A stretch of 64,000 bases of DNA from Chrysopilus asiliformis (GCA_964034945.1 OZ035960.1:83638148-83702147); one strand, 5' to 3'. Shown: positions 45,464-55,900, counted from the first letter of the stretch. Translations and numbers: made by a program. The notes: generated from the letters alone by a model not told the origin.

Positions 45464-46694
45464 CAGGGATGGGAAACGTTATCGTAACGTAACGAAATAC
45501 CGAAATGATTTTCGTGCTTTTTCTTCAAAATTACGTTATAACGTTCTAGAAATTCAATTCCTTTACAATAACGAAAAACGTAACGAAAAACGTAACGAAA
45601 AACGTAACGAAAAACGTAACGAAAAACGTAACGAAAAACGTAACGAAAAACGAAACAAAAATTTGCGTTTTGTCGTTATTTATTAATTTTTCCTTGCTTT
45701 GTTCAGTATTATTTTTTTGTGAAATTTTCCAGAAAAGTTCTTCAAGTATATCATCACAGTGCTGTCATATGCATAAAATATCATTAAAAAAAATTGGGGT
45801 AGTCGGACTTTGATTTTTTTTTGTTTTGTATTTTGGATTTTTTTTGGCCAGATTCATTCTATTTCTGAAGATACGAAAAAGAAAATCTTTTAAGCAGCTT
45901 TTTTGGTATCGAAAATATTTTCTTTTTGGTATCTCCAGAAGTAAGTGAATCTGGCGAAAGCAAAGTCCGACTCAGAATCAGCGGCGTCAAAATAGCCTAA
46001 AATTCTATATCTTTGATATTGACACAAAAAATGTCTATCCAATTCTACCTACAAAACTGAAATAGAATTACTTTGTGATAAATAATTTATTACACTGCAC
46101 AACAGGCATTTTGCTGCCAATTTAGGATAATTTGACGTCACTGAATCCGAATCTGAAAGTAGTGTGGCTGAATTCGTTCCAGTTTTTGAGAAGAATTATT
46201 GTTCTTAAGGAAACCTATATTACTAGAAAAAAATCAAATGTCAAAAACTAGAGTTAGTCCAGCCAATCTACTTTCGCATTCAGCAGTATCAAATTATCCT
46301 GAAATGATTAAAATATCCACGGCAATAACAAAAATAAAAACAAAATCTTTTAGTTTACATGGAATTTTTTCTAGAAAAAATAATCTTCTTTTGGACTTTT
46401 CTCAAAAACCAGAACCAATCTGGCCAAACCAATGGCAGATTCGGAATCAACGATGTCAAGTTATCCTAAAATACTGTAAAATCTTTGTGAACACAAAAAA
46501 AAAATATTTTTTTGCCGGATAGTGTCATTAAAGTGCATTTGTTTTTAGTTTTTAGTTTCAATACAATGTGTAACGAAGTAATAACGGTATAACGTAACGA
46601 AAACAAAACGGAATAACGTAACGAAATAAAATTTGAATTTCGTTACATAACGAATAGTATAATGTCACGATTTTTTTTTCGTTTCCCATCCCTG
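45464..46694. mobile_element. hAT non-autonomous element
   Basis: Ends CAGGGATGGGAAACG and CGTTTCCCATCCCTG are exact inverses; flanks ATAAATAT (45456-45463) and ATACATAT (46695-46702) match in 7 of 8. Subterminal regions are built of ACGTAACGAAA words on both ends. 1231 bp; the 107-codon frame at 46199-46522 has no domain. Confidence 0.92.
45577..45660. repeat. 12-bp tandem repeat (CGTAACGAAAAA)n
   Basis: About seven nearly identical copies just inside the left end of the hAT element; the right end holds only dispersed versions of the word. Confidence 0.9.
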
Positions 46695-47180
46695 ATACAT
46701 ATCCATACTCTATGATAATTTATTTTAAAAAAATAATGAAAACTACGATTGTCAGGTAATCGTGAAATATTCTGTATGGCGTAACTTGAAACTTTCAAAT
46801 AAATTCAATTCCATCATAACATTCCGATTAAAATTTTTTAAAGCTGTGCCGATTGAATTTTCATGTATGAAACACGCATTTTCAGCAATTTTGTTTTTAT
46901 AATTTTTTCGATTCGACATATAAGGGGGGAAGGAGTGGTCCGAATTTTTTGCGTTAACCCTTTCAGGGGCACTGTATAAATTAATGAAAAACACTTTTTT
47001 CAGTGTATATTTAATTCATATCATTTATTGAAAAAAAAAATTAAAAAAAAAATTATATCCTTCAAGGATATTCTGTGAGGACATGGTATATACTACACTG
47101 CTTAACTATCTACTTACCAACACAAACAGTTGATTTGATGAAAAAAAGGATGTATCTACCATATAAAAGTGATATATCTA

Positions 47181-47694
47181 TCTATATATATAAAATCGTT
47201 TAACCTGACTAACTGACTGGTGACTGACTGACTCATCAACGCCCAGCCCAAACCCCTGAAGCTAGAAACTTGAAACTTTCACAGTATGTCCCAACCATCA
47301 CATAGGCGCTCACTAAGGCGGGGTTTTCCGAAATCTTACCGCTAAGGGTGTAAACGGGCGGTAAAAGGGGTTTGGGTGTTTTTAAACCATGATTTTCGCC
47401 ATGAATCCTGCTCAATAGGAGGCTTAAGAGTTTCACTTAGAGGTTTTCGGAATTAGAAACGGAACATCCTGTGAGGATAACGCAAATATCCTTTTTCCCA
47501 TTTTTGCCGGGGAAAATGGCATTAGGGGGTTTTCGGGGTCGCTGGTCACGAATCCGGTGTTAGACTAATTCGCAACGGAGAGTCCTGCAAGGAGAAGATT
47601 TTTCTCCAAATTTTTTTAAGTTCTTTCCGGTTTTCTTCGTATTCTAAAACTTATACAAAAAACTTAACCCGGCAACGACGGGTATGCAAGTTAG
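47181..47694 (+). mobile_element. Helitron family H1 copy
   Basis: Begins TCTATATATATAAAATCG and ends CCCGGCAACGACGGGTATGC then AAGTTAG next to T. The 3' hairpin CCCGGCAACGACGGGT (stem CCCG/CGGG) is well formed. Inside are CAACGCCCAGCCCAAACC, GGCGCTCACTAAGGCGG and about two AGGATAACG modules. The terminal motif is TTAG rather than CTAG. Confidence 0.78.
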
Positions 47695-48247
47695 TTTTAA
47701 ATAATTATATTTCAAACACTAAAAAAAATATACATAAAAGTTGTATACATTTAATACCATCGCCCTTGAAAGGGTCAACTAAATCGACCTCCCATTTTAG
47801 GAAAAAAAAAACTGCTGTTCCAAATCTCAATTTTATTTTTATTTTGTTTTCCAGATATACTAATGTGCAGCAGTTTGACATATCAACAACATAATCATAA
47901 AAGCAACTAGACGTAATACTGGCATTTGAGGAATAAAAACAATTGTGATTTAAATAATGGAAATAAGAAAGCAACAAAATAAATATCGAAAATGCAGAAA
48001 TATCGTGATATCTACGCCGATATAAAGCAATATAACAAATTTCAAACTATTTAATAGCGATAACGAGGTCCTTATTAATCGACTTCGTTTAATCGATTAG
48101 AAAATGTTACAACAAAACTTATATGATTTAGTATGAAGTAAAAAAAGTTGTATTAAAATGGTTTAAACATTTCACGAGTAGTTCATTCATTCAAGAAGCT
48201 TTTTGTTACATATTCGAGTAGGTAGTTCAGGCCAATAACTATTCATC

Positions 48248-48662
48248 ATGTCGATAACAGGATCATTAGTGGGCTTCGAGAATAACAATGATGTGAGCAT
48301 AATTAAGAAGACTGTTACAAATCGATCATTGCTCAACATAACAACGACGTCAACGGGCTCAATGGGTAAACCATGCCCAAGCCTAAATTCTAGCATAAGT
48401 AACTCAATTATAACAACAGCCAGTAGTAATATCAATATTAGTGGTAGCCAACACAGACACCAACAGCACGAACTTGCCAAATTTCAAAACAATTCCAATC
48501 GAAAGCATAAGCAACTGCAAATCCAACAGCAATCAAATCAAAAATCAAACAATGATCAACAGTGCAGTTTGCATTTAAATTCCCTATGGTCCATTTGGTA
48601 TGGTGTATTGGTGACACTGTTTCAAGGATATTTAGCCGTTCATGGTGCCTATAGATTTTTAG
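48248..48662 (+). CDS. tinc: tincar, first coding exon
   Basis: Tincar is a multipass membrane protein known from Drosophila cardioblasts and eye. This exon encodes 138 residues plus the first base of a Gly codon. The ATG at 48248 has an in-frame stop four codons upstream, which fixes the start unless an upstream exon exists. Residues 1-105 are polar and low-complexity (Ser/Asn/Gln/His), as expected of a cytoplasmic N terminus. From LNSLWSIWYGVLVTLFQGYL the protein becomes conserved and holds the first membrane segment (~112-135), ending HGAYRFL. The donor G|GTAAT at 48662/48663 joins in phase to the next exon (GGT, Gly). I recognise the stretch after SLW from memory of Drosophila tincar. Confidence 0.88.
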
Positions 48663-48723
48663 GTAATTTTTTTTTGTACCAAATCTAAAAATTGTTTATT
48701 TATAGACTAAACTATTGTTGCAG

Positions 48724-48839
48724 GTTGCTCTTTAATTCAATGGAAAATTGAACCTATAACTGAATTAAATATACAAATTGTGATGTGTGGTTTTGCATTT
48801 ATTTTACTGCCATTATTTTTTGCATCCGCTGTATTTAAG
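48724..48839 (+). CDS. tinc: tincar, second coding exon
   Basis: Acceptor TTGTTGCAG ends at 48723. The exon completes the Gly codon and encodes CSLIQWKIEPITELNIQIVM then CGFAFILLPLFFASAVFK, the second membrane segment. The donor AAG|GTAAGTG at 48839/48840 is canonical and leaves phase 0. The 61-bp intron before it is of typical fly minimum size. The match with tincar (C-S-L-I-x-W-K-I-E-P) is clear. Confidence 0.9.
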
Positions 48840-49309
48840 GTAAGTGTAATTTTATATATTGATCTATTATATTGGATTATATTATTTGAATTTCTCGACC
48901 ATTTGAATTTTTAATATTATTTGATAATTTTCGGGCTATCGGCTTTATTGGAATATTTTTGCTTCTATTTAAGTGCCAGATTTCTCCTGGCCACAATTAA
49001 ATAATATAATGAAATTTAATTTCAATGGAAACAATGAGGAATCTGAAAAGATTTTTTGAAAGGAAACATCAAGTTTCGGTCCCGAGACTCAGGCCCGCTG
49101 TACATTTGATCTAAGCCAGCTCAGCTATGTGAGGATCTGTACGTGATTTTTTGGTCGACAGTTGGTGCCATTTCTTTTCTTCATCAATACTTCTTCCGCT
49201 CTAGCCTTCATCTGGCGACAAATGTTTTATATACAAACAAAACACGGAAGAGTACGGAGCGAAGCTACGGAGCGAAGTCCTATGAAAATACAATATTTTC
49301 AGTACTTCG

Positions 49310-50075
49310 TTTTTATAAGGTTAATGGAAAATCCTGTAAGGATAACGTGATTATTCTTTTCCTAAAATTTTCCGGAAAAATTTCTGTTCTGGGAGTTTTA
49401 GGGGCCGGTGACTTCGATTTTGCCATTAAAATGTCTGTAAGGATCACGGAAGGTCCTGTTGGACAAAGTCCTGTTCCTCTAATTTTCCAGAAAAATCTCT
49501 TCTGGGGGTTTTGGGGTCGCTGAATCCGATTTTAACGTTAACCCATTCGGTATTTTGATGCCATATGGCATCATGCTAAAAAAATTGAATTGGCTTATTA
49601 TTTATTTATTTTCAACACTCTATTCTCATTCAGTGCACCATTAAGTGCATTTTTGACCCAATTTTGATTTTTTGAGTAAAAAGCTGGACCACAGTGGACG
49701 TATTTGAATAAAATTAAAATTTTTAATTTTTTTTTTTGTTTTAAATGAATACTAATAGCTTAAACATCATTAATTTGTATAGAGAGTATTTTTAAAAACC
49801 ATAGAAAAAACATGTACCGAAAGGGTTAAGAAGTCTGTAAGGATGACGGAAGGTCCTGTAAGGATAACATGATTATACCTTTCCTCAAATTTCCCACGAC
49901 AAATCTCATCTGGAGATTTTTAATTCAATTCTGAAAAAAATGAAAAAAAAAATTTTTTTTATAAGGAAAAATTATTTTTTTTGGGCACTGTGTATCAGAA
50001 GTAAAAGGGAGATAAATGCAAAAAAAAAATTAAATAAAACAAATATTTATCTTGCTTTTATTTCTGATTAGTGCA
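49310..50075 (+). repeat. Family C repeat in a tincar intron, split by a TTAA MITE
   Basis: Modules with AAATCCTGTAAGGATAACGTG, GGGGCCGGTGACTTCG, GGAAGGTCCTGTTGG and GGGGTCGCTGAATCCG, then ACGTTAA; after the MITE, GAAGTCTGTAAGGATGACGG. The terminal part TTTTTGGGCACTGTGTATCA and GTAAAAGGGAGATAAAT is paired with ATTTATCTTGCTTTTA at 50045. Confidence 0.68.
49543..49825. mobile_element. TTAA-flanked MITE (piggyBac-like)
   Basis: TTAA at 49539-49542 and 49826-49829; ends CCCATTCGGTA and TACCGAAAGGG are near-perfect inverses. The empty target GACGTTAAGAAGTCTGTAAG is present in the sister family C copy at 19877-19896. Near the left end is the palindrome GATGCCATATGGCATC. Confidence 0.88.
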
Positions 50076-50224
50076 TTTTTTTAAAATAAAAATGTTTTCT
50101 GTCTATGAGGCATAAATAATGAATGGCAAACATCCAACACAAAATATATGAAAACTACATGAAAAAATCTTTTTATTAAATGTACTGAAATTCAACATAT
50201 TTCCTTCGTGTTTAATTAATGTAG

Positions 50225-50456
50225 GTAGGCAACTTAGCTAATGATGGAATAAAGCTAGCCACACCTGGAAGTGGAAGATGTTCATCGTCCCCACATGAAG
50301 GCTTGGAGGAGGAAGCTAAGGGTGGCACAATGAAAGCCATTTGGACACATGGTGGGCCAACAGCGCCATTTATACACATTATTATTGCGCTTTGTTTACT
50401 GATACCAAGGTTACTGCTGGAGGCTAGAATTATCGAAAATGGCATTTTACCAAGAG
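50225..50456 (+). CDS. tinc: tincar, third coding exon
   Basis: Acceptor AATTAATGTAG ends at 50224. It encodes VGNLANDGIKLATPGSGRC, SSSPHEGLEEEAKGGTMKAI, WTHGGPTAPFIHIIIALCLL and IPRLLLEARIIENGILPR, with a third membrane segment (PFIHIIIALCLLIPRLLL). The donor AGAG|GTAAGT at 50456/50457 leaves phase 1. The preceding intron of 1385 bp contains family C and a TTAA MITE. Antisense open frames over this exon are shadows. Later tincar exons were not located with confidence and may lie beyond the window. Confidence 0.9.
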
Positions 50457-50459
50457 GTA

Positions 50460-51689
50460 AGTGCATTTTTATTATTTTTGTTGACATAAAATCCTACATA
50501 TAAATTTATGATTTCATCTATTAGATTAAATGTTGTGTGCATATTACGTAATACCATCTCTGTGATTAATTAGGAATATTTCCTTTTGTATTGAAACTTT
50601 TGTATGGAAGGATTAGTTAAAGCGATCAAAAATTTAAATTGGTAACTTGAATTCCAGGGAAAGAAACTTTTTTTTGCATAGCAATTATTAGAAACGGTTT
50701 CTGTCCTTATTAATTATAAATATTTAGTTTCAAAATATACGAGCGCATAGATCCGATTTCAAAAATTTTAATTGTTTTTTCAGCCTTAAATATTTGACAG
50801 ATCCAATTTAAATGAATTTTGTTTCCAAATATCCTTTTCCCGAAATGAATATTTTAATATTGTTGATGGGATTTTTATTACACTTTTTTATTCATTCTGA
50901 GGCAAGTGATTTTTGTGAAAAACAAATGAAAAACAAATATGAAATGAAAATTGCTATCTTGGATAACCCACATTCTGTTATTATGATACTGTGCCAAATA
51001 ACCATATATGTAAAAGGGTATAGATATAAAGGAAATAAAAGTCAGTGAAAGCATAAACATTTTTTTTATTCCAAAGATACGAAAATGACTGGAATATTCG
51101 GAGCCATTCGAGAAGTGGTGATGGGAAACCCAAGAGAGACATCAATTTCAACTTTAAAGGATACTTTAAATAGTATTCTGTATCCTATGATACGAATCTT
51201 AACTTAACGTTCCATAATATTCATGCATAAGAAACAACTCAAGTGTACCACAATATAAAGGGGTTAAAAGATTTTATTTATGCGGATGGAATATATAAAG
51301 TATACAAGAAGTATATTGCCTTTAAGGGTAAACCGTACCAAAATACATCAAAAGAAAAAGTTTATTTAGTCAAAATATCCTTATCAAAATTTTGAATGTC
51401 AACAAAATGTGAGATCAAAAGTATTTCAAAGTAATTAAAGAAAAACTTTTTCTTCGAAAGGTAATCATCGATTTATTAGGTAGACAATAGGAAACATTTT
51501 TAATTTTAACTTAATGGATAAATTCTGCAAATTGCTCTTTCTCAAGATTTACTGCTTTAAGTTTTTGTAAAATGATATCCTCAACGAAAATTTCTGAATA
51601 AAAGTATAAAATATAATTTGATTTTAAAAATTTAAAACAAACTGTGAATCTTAAGATCCTTTTCATTAAAACCTTGCTTAAAACAAAAT
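50460..51689. other. tincar intron or downstream sequence
   Basis: AT-rich. One frame, 51077-51207, follows a good acceptor (TTTTTTTATTCCAAAG) in the phase the third exon needs and encodes ~44 residues (TKMTGIFGAIREVVMGNPRE...) before a stop; it is a possible exon but I cannot match it to tincar. Other frames lack support. Confidence 0.3.
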
Positions 51690-52169
51690 AAAAGCTACAA
51701 TTCCTAGGGGCCAATCGTCAAATACTCTGTATGATGATAGACAAAATTAAAAAAAAATCCATTTTTCTAGGAGAAGGGGAAAGGAGTGGTCCGATTGAAT
51801 TTTGATGTATGGAACGGTTACGTAAAATCATATTCTAAACATATTTCATCTTTATAAATTTTTCGATACGATGCACAGTTTTATATGGGGGAGGGGGGAA
51901 GGAATGGTCCAATTTTGCCTGTTCAAGAACTTGGCCTGGCGATTTGTGAGAAACGTAACTAAAAAAAATTTCAAGTCTTTACCTCAATTCTTTCAAAAGT
52001 TATGGTGTTCACGGACGGACAGACGGACGGACAGATAGCCGGACGGATATGCGGAGATCAAAATCTTTTGTCATCCCTAACACACTGGTGTCCGATAATT
52101 GGTTCGATGCGTTACAAACGGTATACTAAATCTAATATATTCCTATAAGATATATCATATCATATAGAG
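51690..52169 (-). mobile_element. DINE-1-like repeat, family B, split by a hAT
   Basis: Minus orientation: AAAAGCTACAATTCC starts the 3' end, then TACTCTGTATGATGATAGAC, AAATTTTTCGATACGATGCAC, the (GGACAGAC) tract, TCATCCCTAACACACTGG and TTTGTAACGC (inverse). Its last bases, CATATAGAG, continue at 54929 as TATAATGAG beyond the hAT insertion. Confidence 0.78.
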
Positions 52170-52354
52170 CAGGCCTGGCCAACCCAAATCGTTCCACGGG
52201 CCAATCTGATGATTCATTTTTTTTGGCGGGCCGCACATGAAAAAATAGAATAACCGCCGTTTCTTAGTAAAATTTTCAAATAATATTTTGTTGTTTTTTA
52301 ACAGTCACTTGTTTTAAAAAAAATTTAGAACAAAATGCAAAAAGTTGAGCATAA

Positions 52355-52700
52355 CCCCACGACTCCATTGGGCTTTTAAAAATCATGATTTTTTCTCCTA
52401 CTCCATATTTTGGCGAATAAAGAAATCACCGCGTGGGCATCTTCAGTCATGATTTTTCATATTTATCGTGTCTCCATAGCGTACTTAGAAATGTCAACCA
52501 GGAGGTAATCAAGGCAGCCAACTAGAAATGAGCTAATTTGACTGAACAAATGTCAAAAAAAATCCTACTTTTCAGTAGCCGAAAAAATCATGACAGTAAG
52601 GAGATTTAAATCATGATGCAAGATTTTTTGAGTCTCCATTAGACTTTTTCGTGATTGGATTTAAATCCAATCTGGAAAAGTGTCTAATGGAGTCGTGGGG
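52355..52700. mobile_element. TA-flanked MITE nested in the hAT
   Basis: CCCCACGACTCCATT at the left and AATGGAGTCGTGGGG at the right are exact inverses with TA outside (52352-52353, plus an extra A, and 52701-52702). AATCATGATTTTT words recur inside. Non-coding. Confidence 0.78.
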
Positions 52701-52758
52701 TAAGAAAAAAATATTTGCTAAACAAATATATGTATAAATGGACTTATGTAAATGTAAA

Positions 52759-54233
52759 TCTATATATATAAAAATGGATGTTTGTCTGTCTGTTTGTTTG
52801 AGATTACAAAACTCGAAAACTACTGGACCGATTTTTACGCGGTTTTTAGCAAAATGATCTGTGTTGCCAGGAGCAGGTTTTTAGCTATGTAGATTTTTCA
52901 AAATTTGAAACGGAAGGTCCTGTAAGGATAATGAAAATATCCTTTTTCCCATTTTTCCCCAGAAAAATTTGCATTATAGGGTTTTTGGGGTCGGTGATCA
53001 CGAATCCGGTATTAGATTTTCAAAATTCGAAACGGAAGGTCCTGTAAGGATAACGAAAATATCCTTTTTCCCATTTCTCCCCGGAAAAATTTGCATTATA
53101 GGGTTTTTGGGGTCGTTGATCACGAATTCTGTATTAGATTTTCAAAATTCGAAACCGAAGGTCCTGTAAGGATAATGAAAATATCATTTTTCCCTTTTTT
53201 TCCCGGAAAAATTGGCATTATTGGATTTTTGGGGTCGCTGATTACGAATCCGGTATTAGATTTGCAAAACTGAAGCGGAAGTTCCTGAAAGGATAACGCA
53301 AATATCCTTTTTCCCATTATTCCCCGGAAAAATTGGCATTATGTTTGGGATCGCTGATCACGAATCCGATATTAGATTTTCAAAATTCGAAACGAAAAGT
53401 CCTGTAAGGATAAACATCCTTTTTCCCGTTTTTCGCCGGAAAAATCGGTATAAGGGGGTTTTTGGGGCGCTGATCACGAATTCGGTATTAGATTTTCAAA
53501 ATTCGAAACGGAAGGTCCTGTAAGGATAATGAAAACATCCTTTTTCCCATTTTTCCCCGGAAAAATTGGCATTATGTTTGGGATCGCTGATCACGAATCC
53601 GATATTAGATTTTCAAAATTCGAAACGGAAGGTCCTGTAAGGATAACTCACATATCCTTTTTCCCATTTTTCCCCGGAAAAATTGGCATTATAGGGTTTT
53701 GGGGAAAAATCGGTATAAGGGGGTTTTTGGGGCGCTGATCACGAATCCGATATTAGATTTTCAAAATTCGAGGTGCTGTAAGAATAACGCAAATATCCTT
53801 TTTCCAGTTTTTAGTGGGAAAAATCGTCATTAGGGGGTTTTTGGGGTCGCTGATCACGAATTTCAAAATTCTAACCGAAAACTCCTGCAAGGTTAACGCA
53901 AATGTTCTTTTTCCAATTTTTCTTGAAACAATTGCCACTAAGGGGTTTTCGGGGTCGCTGATCGCGAATCCGGTGTTTGATTTTTCAAATGCTAAACGGA
54001 AGGTCCTGTAAGGATAATGGAAATGTCCTTTTTCCAATTTTTCTTGCAAAAACAGTCTTTGGGAGGTTTTCAGGGTTGCTTATCACGAATCTGGAGTTGG
54101 AATTTCAAAATTCGAAACGGAAGGTCCTGTAAGGATAACATTTTTTTCCCAAAACTTTTTAAGTTATTTATGGTTTTTTGGCATTCTAAAATTTATACAA
54201 AAAACTTTTAGCTGCCAACGAAGGGTCTGCTAG
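52759..54233 (+). mobile_element. Helitron family H1, expanded copy
   Basis: Begins TCTATATATATAAAAATGG, ends GCCAACGAAGGGTCTGCTAG, and lies between A and T: TC...CTAG with A/T insertion. The 5' part reads GTTTGTCTGTCTGTTTGTTT and ACTACTGGACCGATTTTTAC. The body is almost wholly the tandem array described separately. No Rep/helicase coding sequence. Confidence 0.87.
52905..54140. repeat. Eleven-unit ~120-bp tandem array
   Basis: Each unit has CGGAAGGTCCTGTAAGGATA, ATCCTTTTTCCCATTTTTCC, GGAAAAATTGGCATTATAGG, GTTTTTGGGGTCGCTGATCA and CGAATCCGGTATTAGATTTT. Unit starts fall near 52914, 53033, 53155, 53277, 53394, 53509, 53627, 53769, 53877, 53998 and 54117, spaced mostly 115-122 bp. Central units are most alike, outer ones diverged. 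Open frames repeat the same peptide by periodicity and are not genes. Confidence 0.93.
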
Positions 54234-54267
54234 TGTATATATACGAGTAGTACTTATGTAAAATAAA

Positions 54268-54765
54268 ACATAAAAAAGCTATAATTGCCAATCTGGCAAT
54301 TATTGAAAACCCGTATGGTGATTTAAGTGAACAGCGAACAGTTGTATCAAAATTCCACTTTGAAGTCAAACTGTCGAAGATGTTTTAAAACTTATTCCAA
54401 TCGGATTTTGAGGTATGGGAGTTTTATGTAGAATCATATCCTAAATAACTTTTGTTCTTGGACTTTTTAGATAAGAAGCACCGTTTTTGAGATATTCGCA
54501 AAAAACGTTTTCATTTGTTATGGGGGGTACCCCCCCTAATGGTTCATTTTTGCCCTCGCATTTTACGAAAAACGAATCTGCGTAAAATTTCAAGTCTGTA
54601 GCTCCGCGCCACAGACGGACGGACATGCACAAATTAATTTATTTTATCATTCTAAACACATTGGCGCAATCCATTTTTGTGTGTAATGACGGGATCTTGG
54701 CGTTACAAACGATGAGGCAAAGTTAATATACCCTTTGGTTTCACCATACGGGTATAAAAATTAAA
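54268..54765 (-). mobile_element. DINE-1-like repeat, family A
   Basis: AAAGCTATAATTGCCAATCTG with its hairpin, CCCGTATGGTGATTTAAGTG, GTATCAAAATTCCACTTTG, an 80-bp segment at about 54460-54555 absent from the sister copies, CGCCACAGACGGACGGACAT, then CCATACGGGTATAAAAATT. It sits inside the hAT, beyond the Helitron. Confidence 0.78.
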
Positions 54766-55167
54766 TTGTAAAATTGCATATAAACTTTATGAGCAGTTTT
54801 AGTATTTTGTATTTTATTAGTTACATATTTTTTTTTGTAAATTTCAAATCATTTGGCGGGCCGCATTTTCAAACGTCTCGGGCCGCATGCGGCCCGCGGG
54901 CCGCGGGTTGGCCACCGCTGATATAGAGTATAATGAGATGTCAGTTCACTCGGTAGTCACTCACTCGGTAGTCTTTAAAAGTGGAATCTACGTAGTGATA
55001 ATAAAAAAATACACACGAACCGTGATATGGTTGATATTGTATACCAGAACCATGCTGAGGGAAAGGGGGCCGGCAAAAGAGGGTCCCGTCTTGGGCGCCG
55101 CCCTAGGCGGGCGCCAAAATCGCCACTAGCAGGAAGTAAATAGAGGATTACAATAAATTCAAACCTG

Positions 55168-55553
55168 CGACACAAACTAATCATAAGTAGACTAACATTT
55201 TCATTCAATCCATTCTAGAACAAAATTGAATTTCAACTTCCAAAAAATAAATACCCATAGCAGCCACCCCAGCCGTAGCAGCCATGAGCTTTTCCGCCAG
55301 CAGCACAAGACTTCGAAAATAGCAAAAGAAAGATAAAATGCGATCAACAAAACGAACAGATTTATCGGACTTTTACTGCTGGAAAGCTTGCATCACGAAG
55401 TCTTGTGCTGCTGGCGGAAAAGCTCATGGCTGCTACGGCTGGAGTGGCTGCTATGGGTATTTATTTTTTGGAAGTTGAAATTCAATTTTGTTCTAGAATC
55501 GATTGAATGAAAATGTTAGCCTGCTTATGATTAGTTTGTGCCTGCGACTTCAA
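55168..55553. repeat. ~150-bp inverted repeat
   Basis: Arms at 55168-55315 and 55398-55553 match closely, including CCCATAGCAGCCACCCCAGC, AGCAGCCATGAGCTTTTCCG and CCAGCAGCACAAGACTTCG. The right arm has small differences near its outer end. The spacer is ~80 bp. Arms are less AT-rich than the surroundings and could derive from an exon, but no protein family is recognised. Confidence 0.75.
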
Positions 55554-55639
55554 AACGTGATGAAATTTTTTTTACATGAAACTAACTAGTCCTTGTGGCT
55601 GGGTTCTAGCACAGAAGTCGCCCACTTAGGGTGTCATGT

Positions 55640-55900
55640 TTCTGAGGTGGCGTTTTAGGTCACATTTTGAGACATTTGGAAGTTCGCTGCGTCAAATTCG
55701 AACCTCACAAAAGACGAGACATGAAAATACACTTCTCTGAGAACTGTCAGGTCAATTTGAGTGTGTATATGAGCATGGCTCCCAAAAGAGGAAAGCCTAG
55801 CCTCCGGTGGCCAGGCGCGGCGTCTAAAGCAGTTTGGTATGGCGAACTGGATGAGGAAAGCAACCAACAAAGATATCTGTCGGAAATTCAGATCCGAGGC
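55640..55900 (+). repeat. Copy of the low-copy repeat also at 24240, with less AT-rich downstream part
   Basis: The first 120 bp align with 24240-24360. The following GC-richer part (55780-55920) is open in frame (KRGKPSLRWPGAASKAVWYG), which might be a LINE C-terminal scrap, but the resemblance is too weak to call. Confidence 0.35.

Larger units (their letters stand above)
52170..54920. mobile_element. hAT element carrying three later insertions
   Basis: Ends CAGGCCTGGCCAACCC and GGGTTGGCCACCGCTG are inverted; ATATAGAG is duplicated exactly (52162-52169 and 54921-54928). GGGCCGC/GCGGCCC words crowd both ends. Of 2751 bp, about 2.3 kb is inserted DNA (a TA element, a Helitron and a DINE-like repeat), so the original hAT was a short non-autonomous copy. 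Confidence 0.94.

Noticed and set aside
48187..48480. Antisense hydrophobic frame over tincar exon one
   Set aside because: Shadow of the real + strand exon, whose splice sites and homology are clear. The same applies to 50212-50487.
52905..54140. CRISPR-like regular array
   Set aside because: Units are ~120 bp and similar along their whole length, with no unique spacers. The array lies inside a Helitron in an insect genome.
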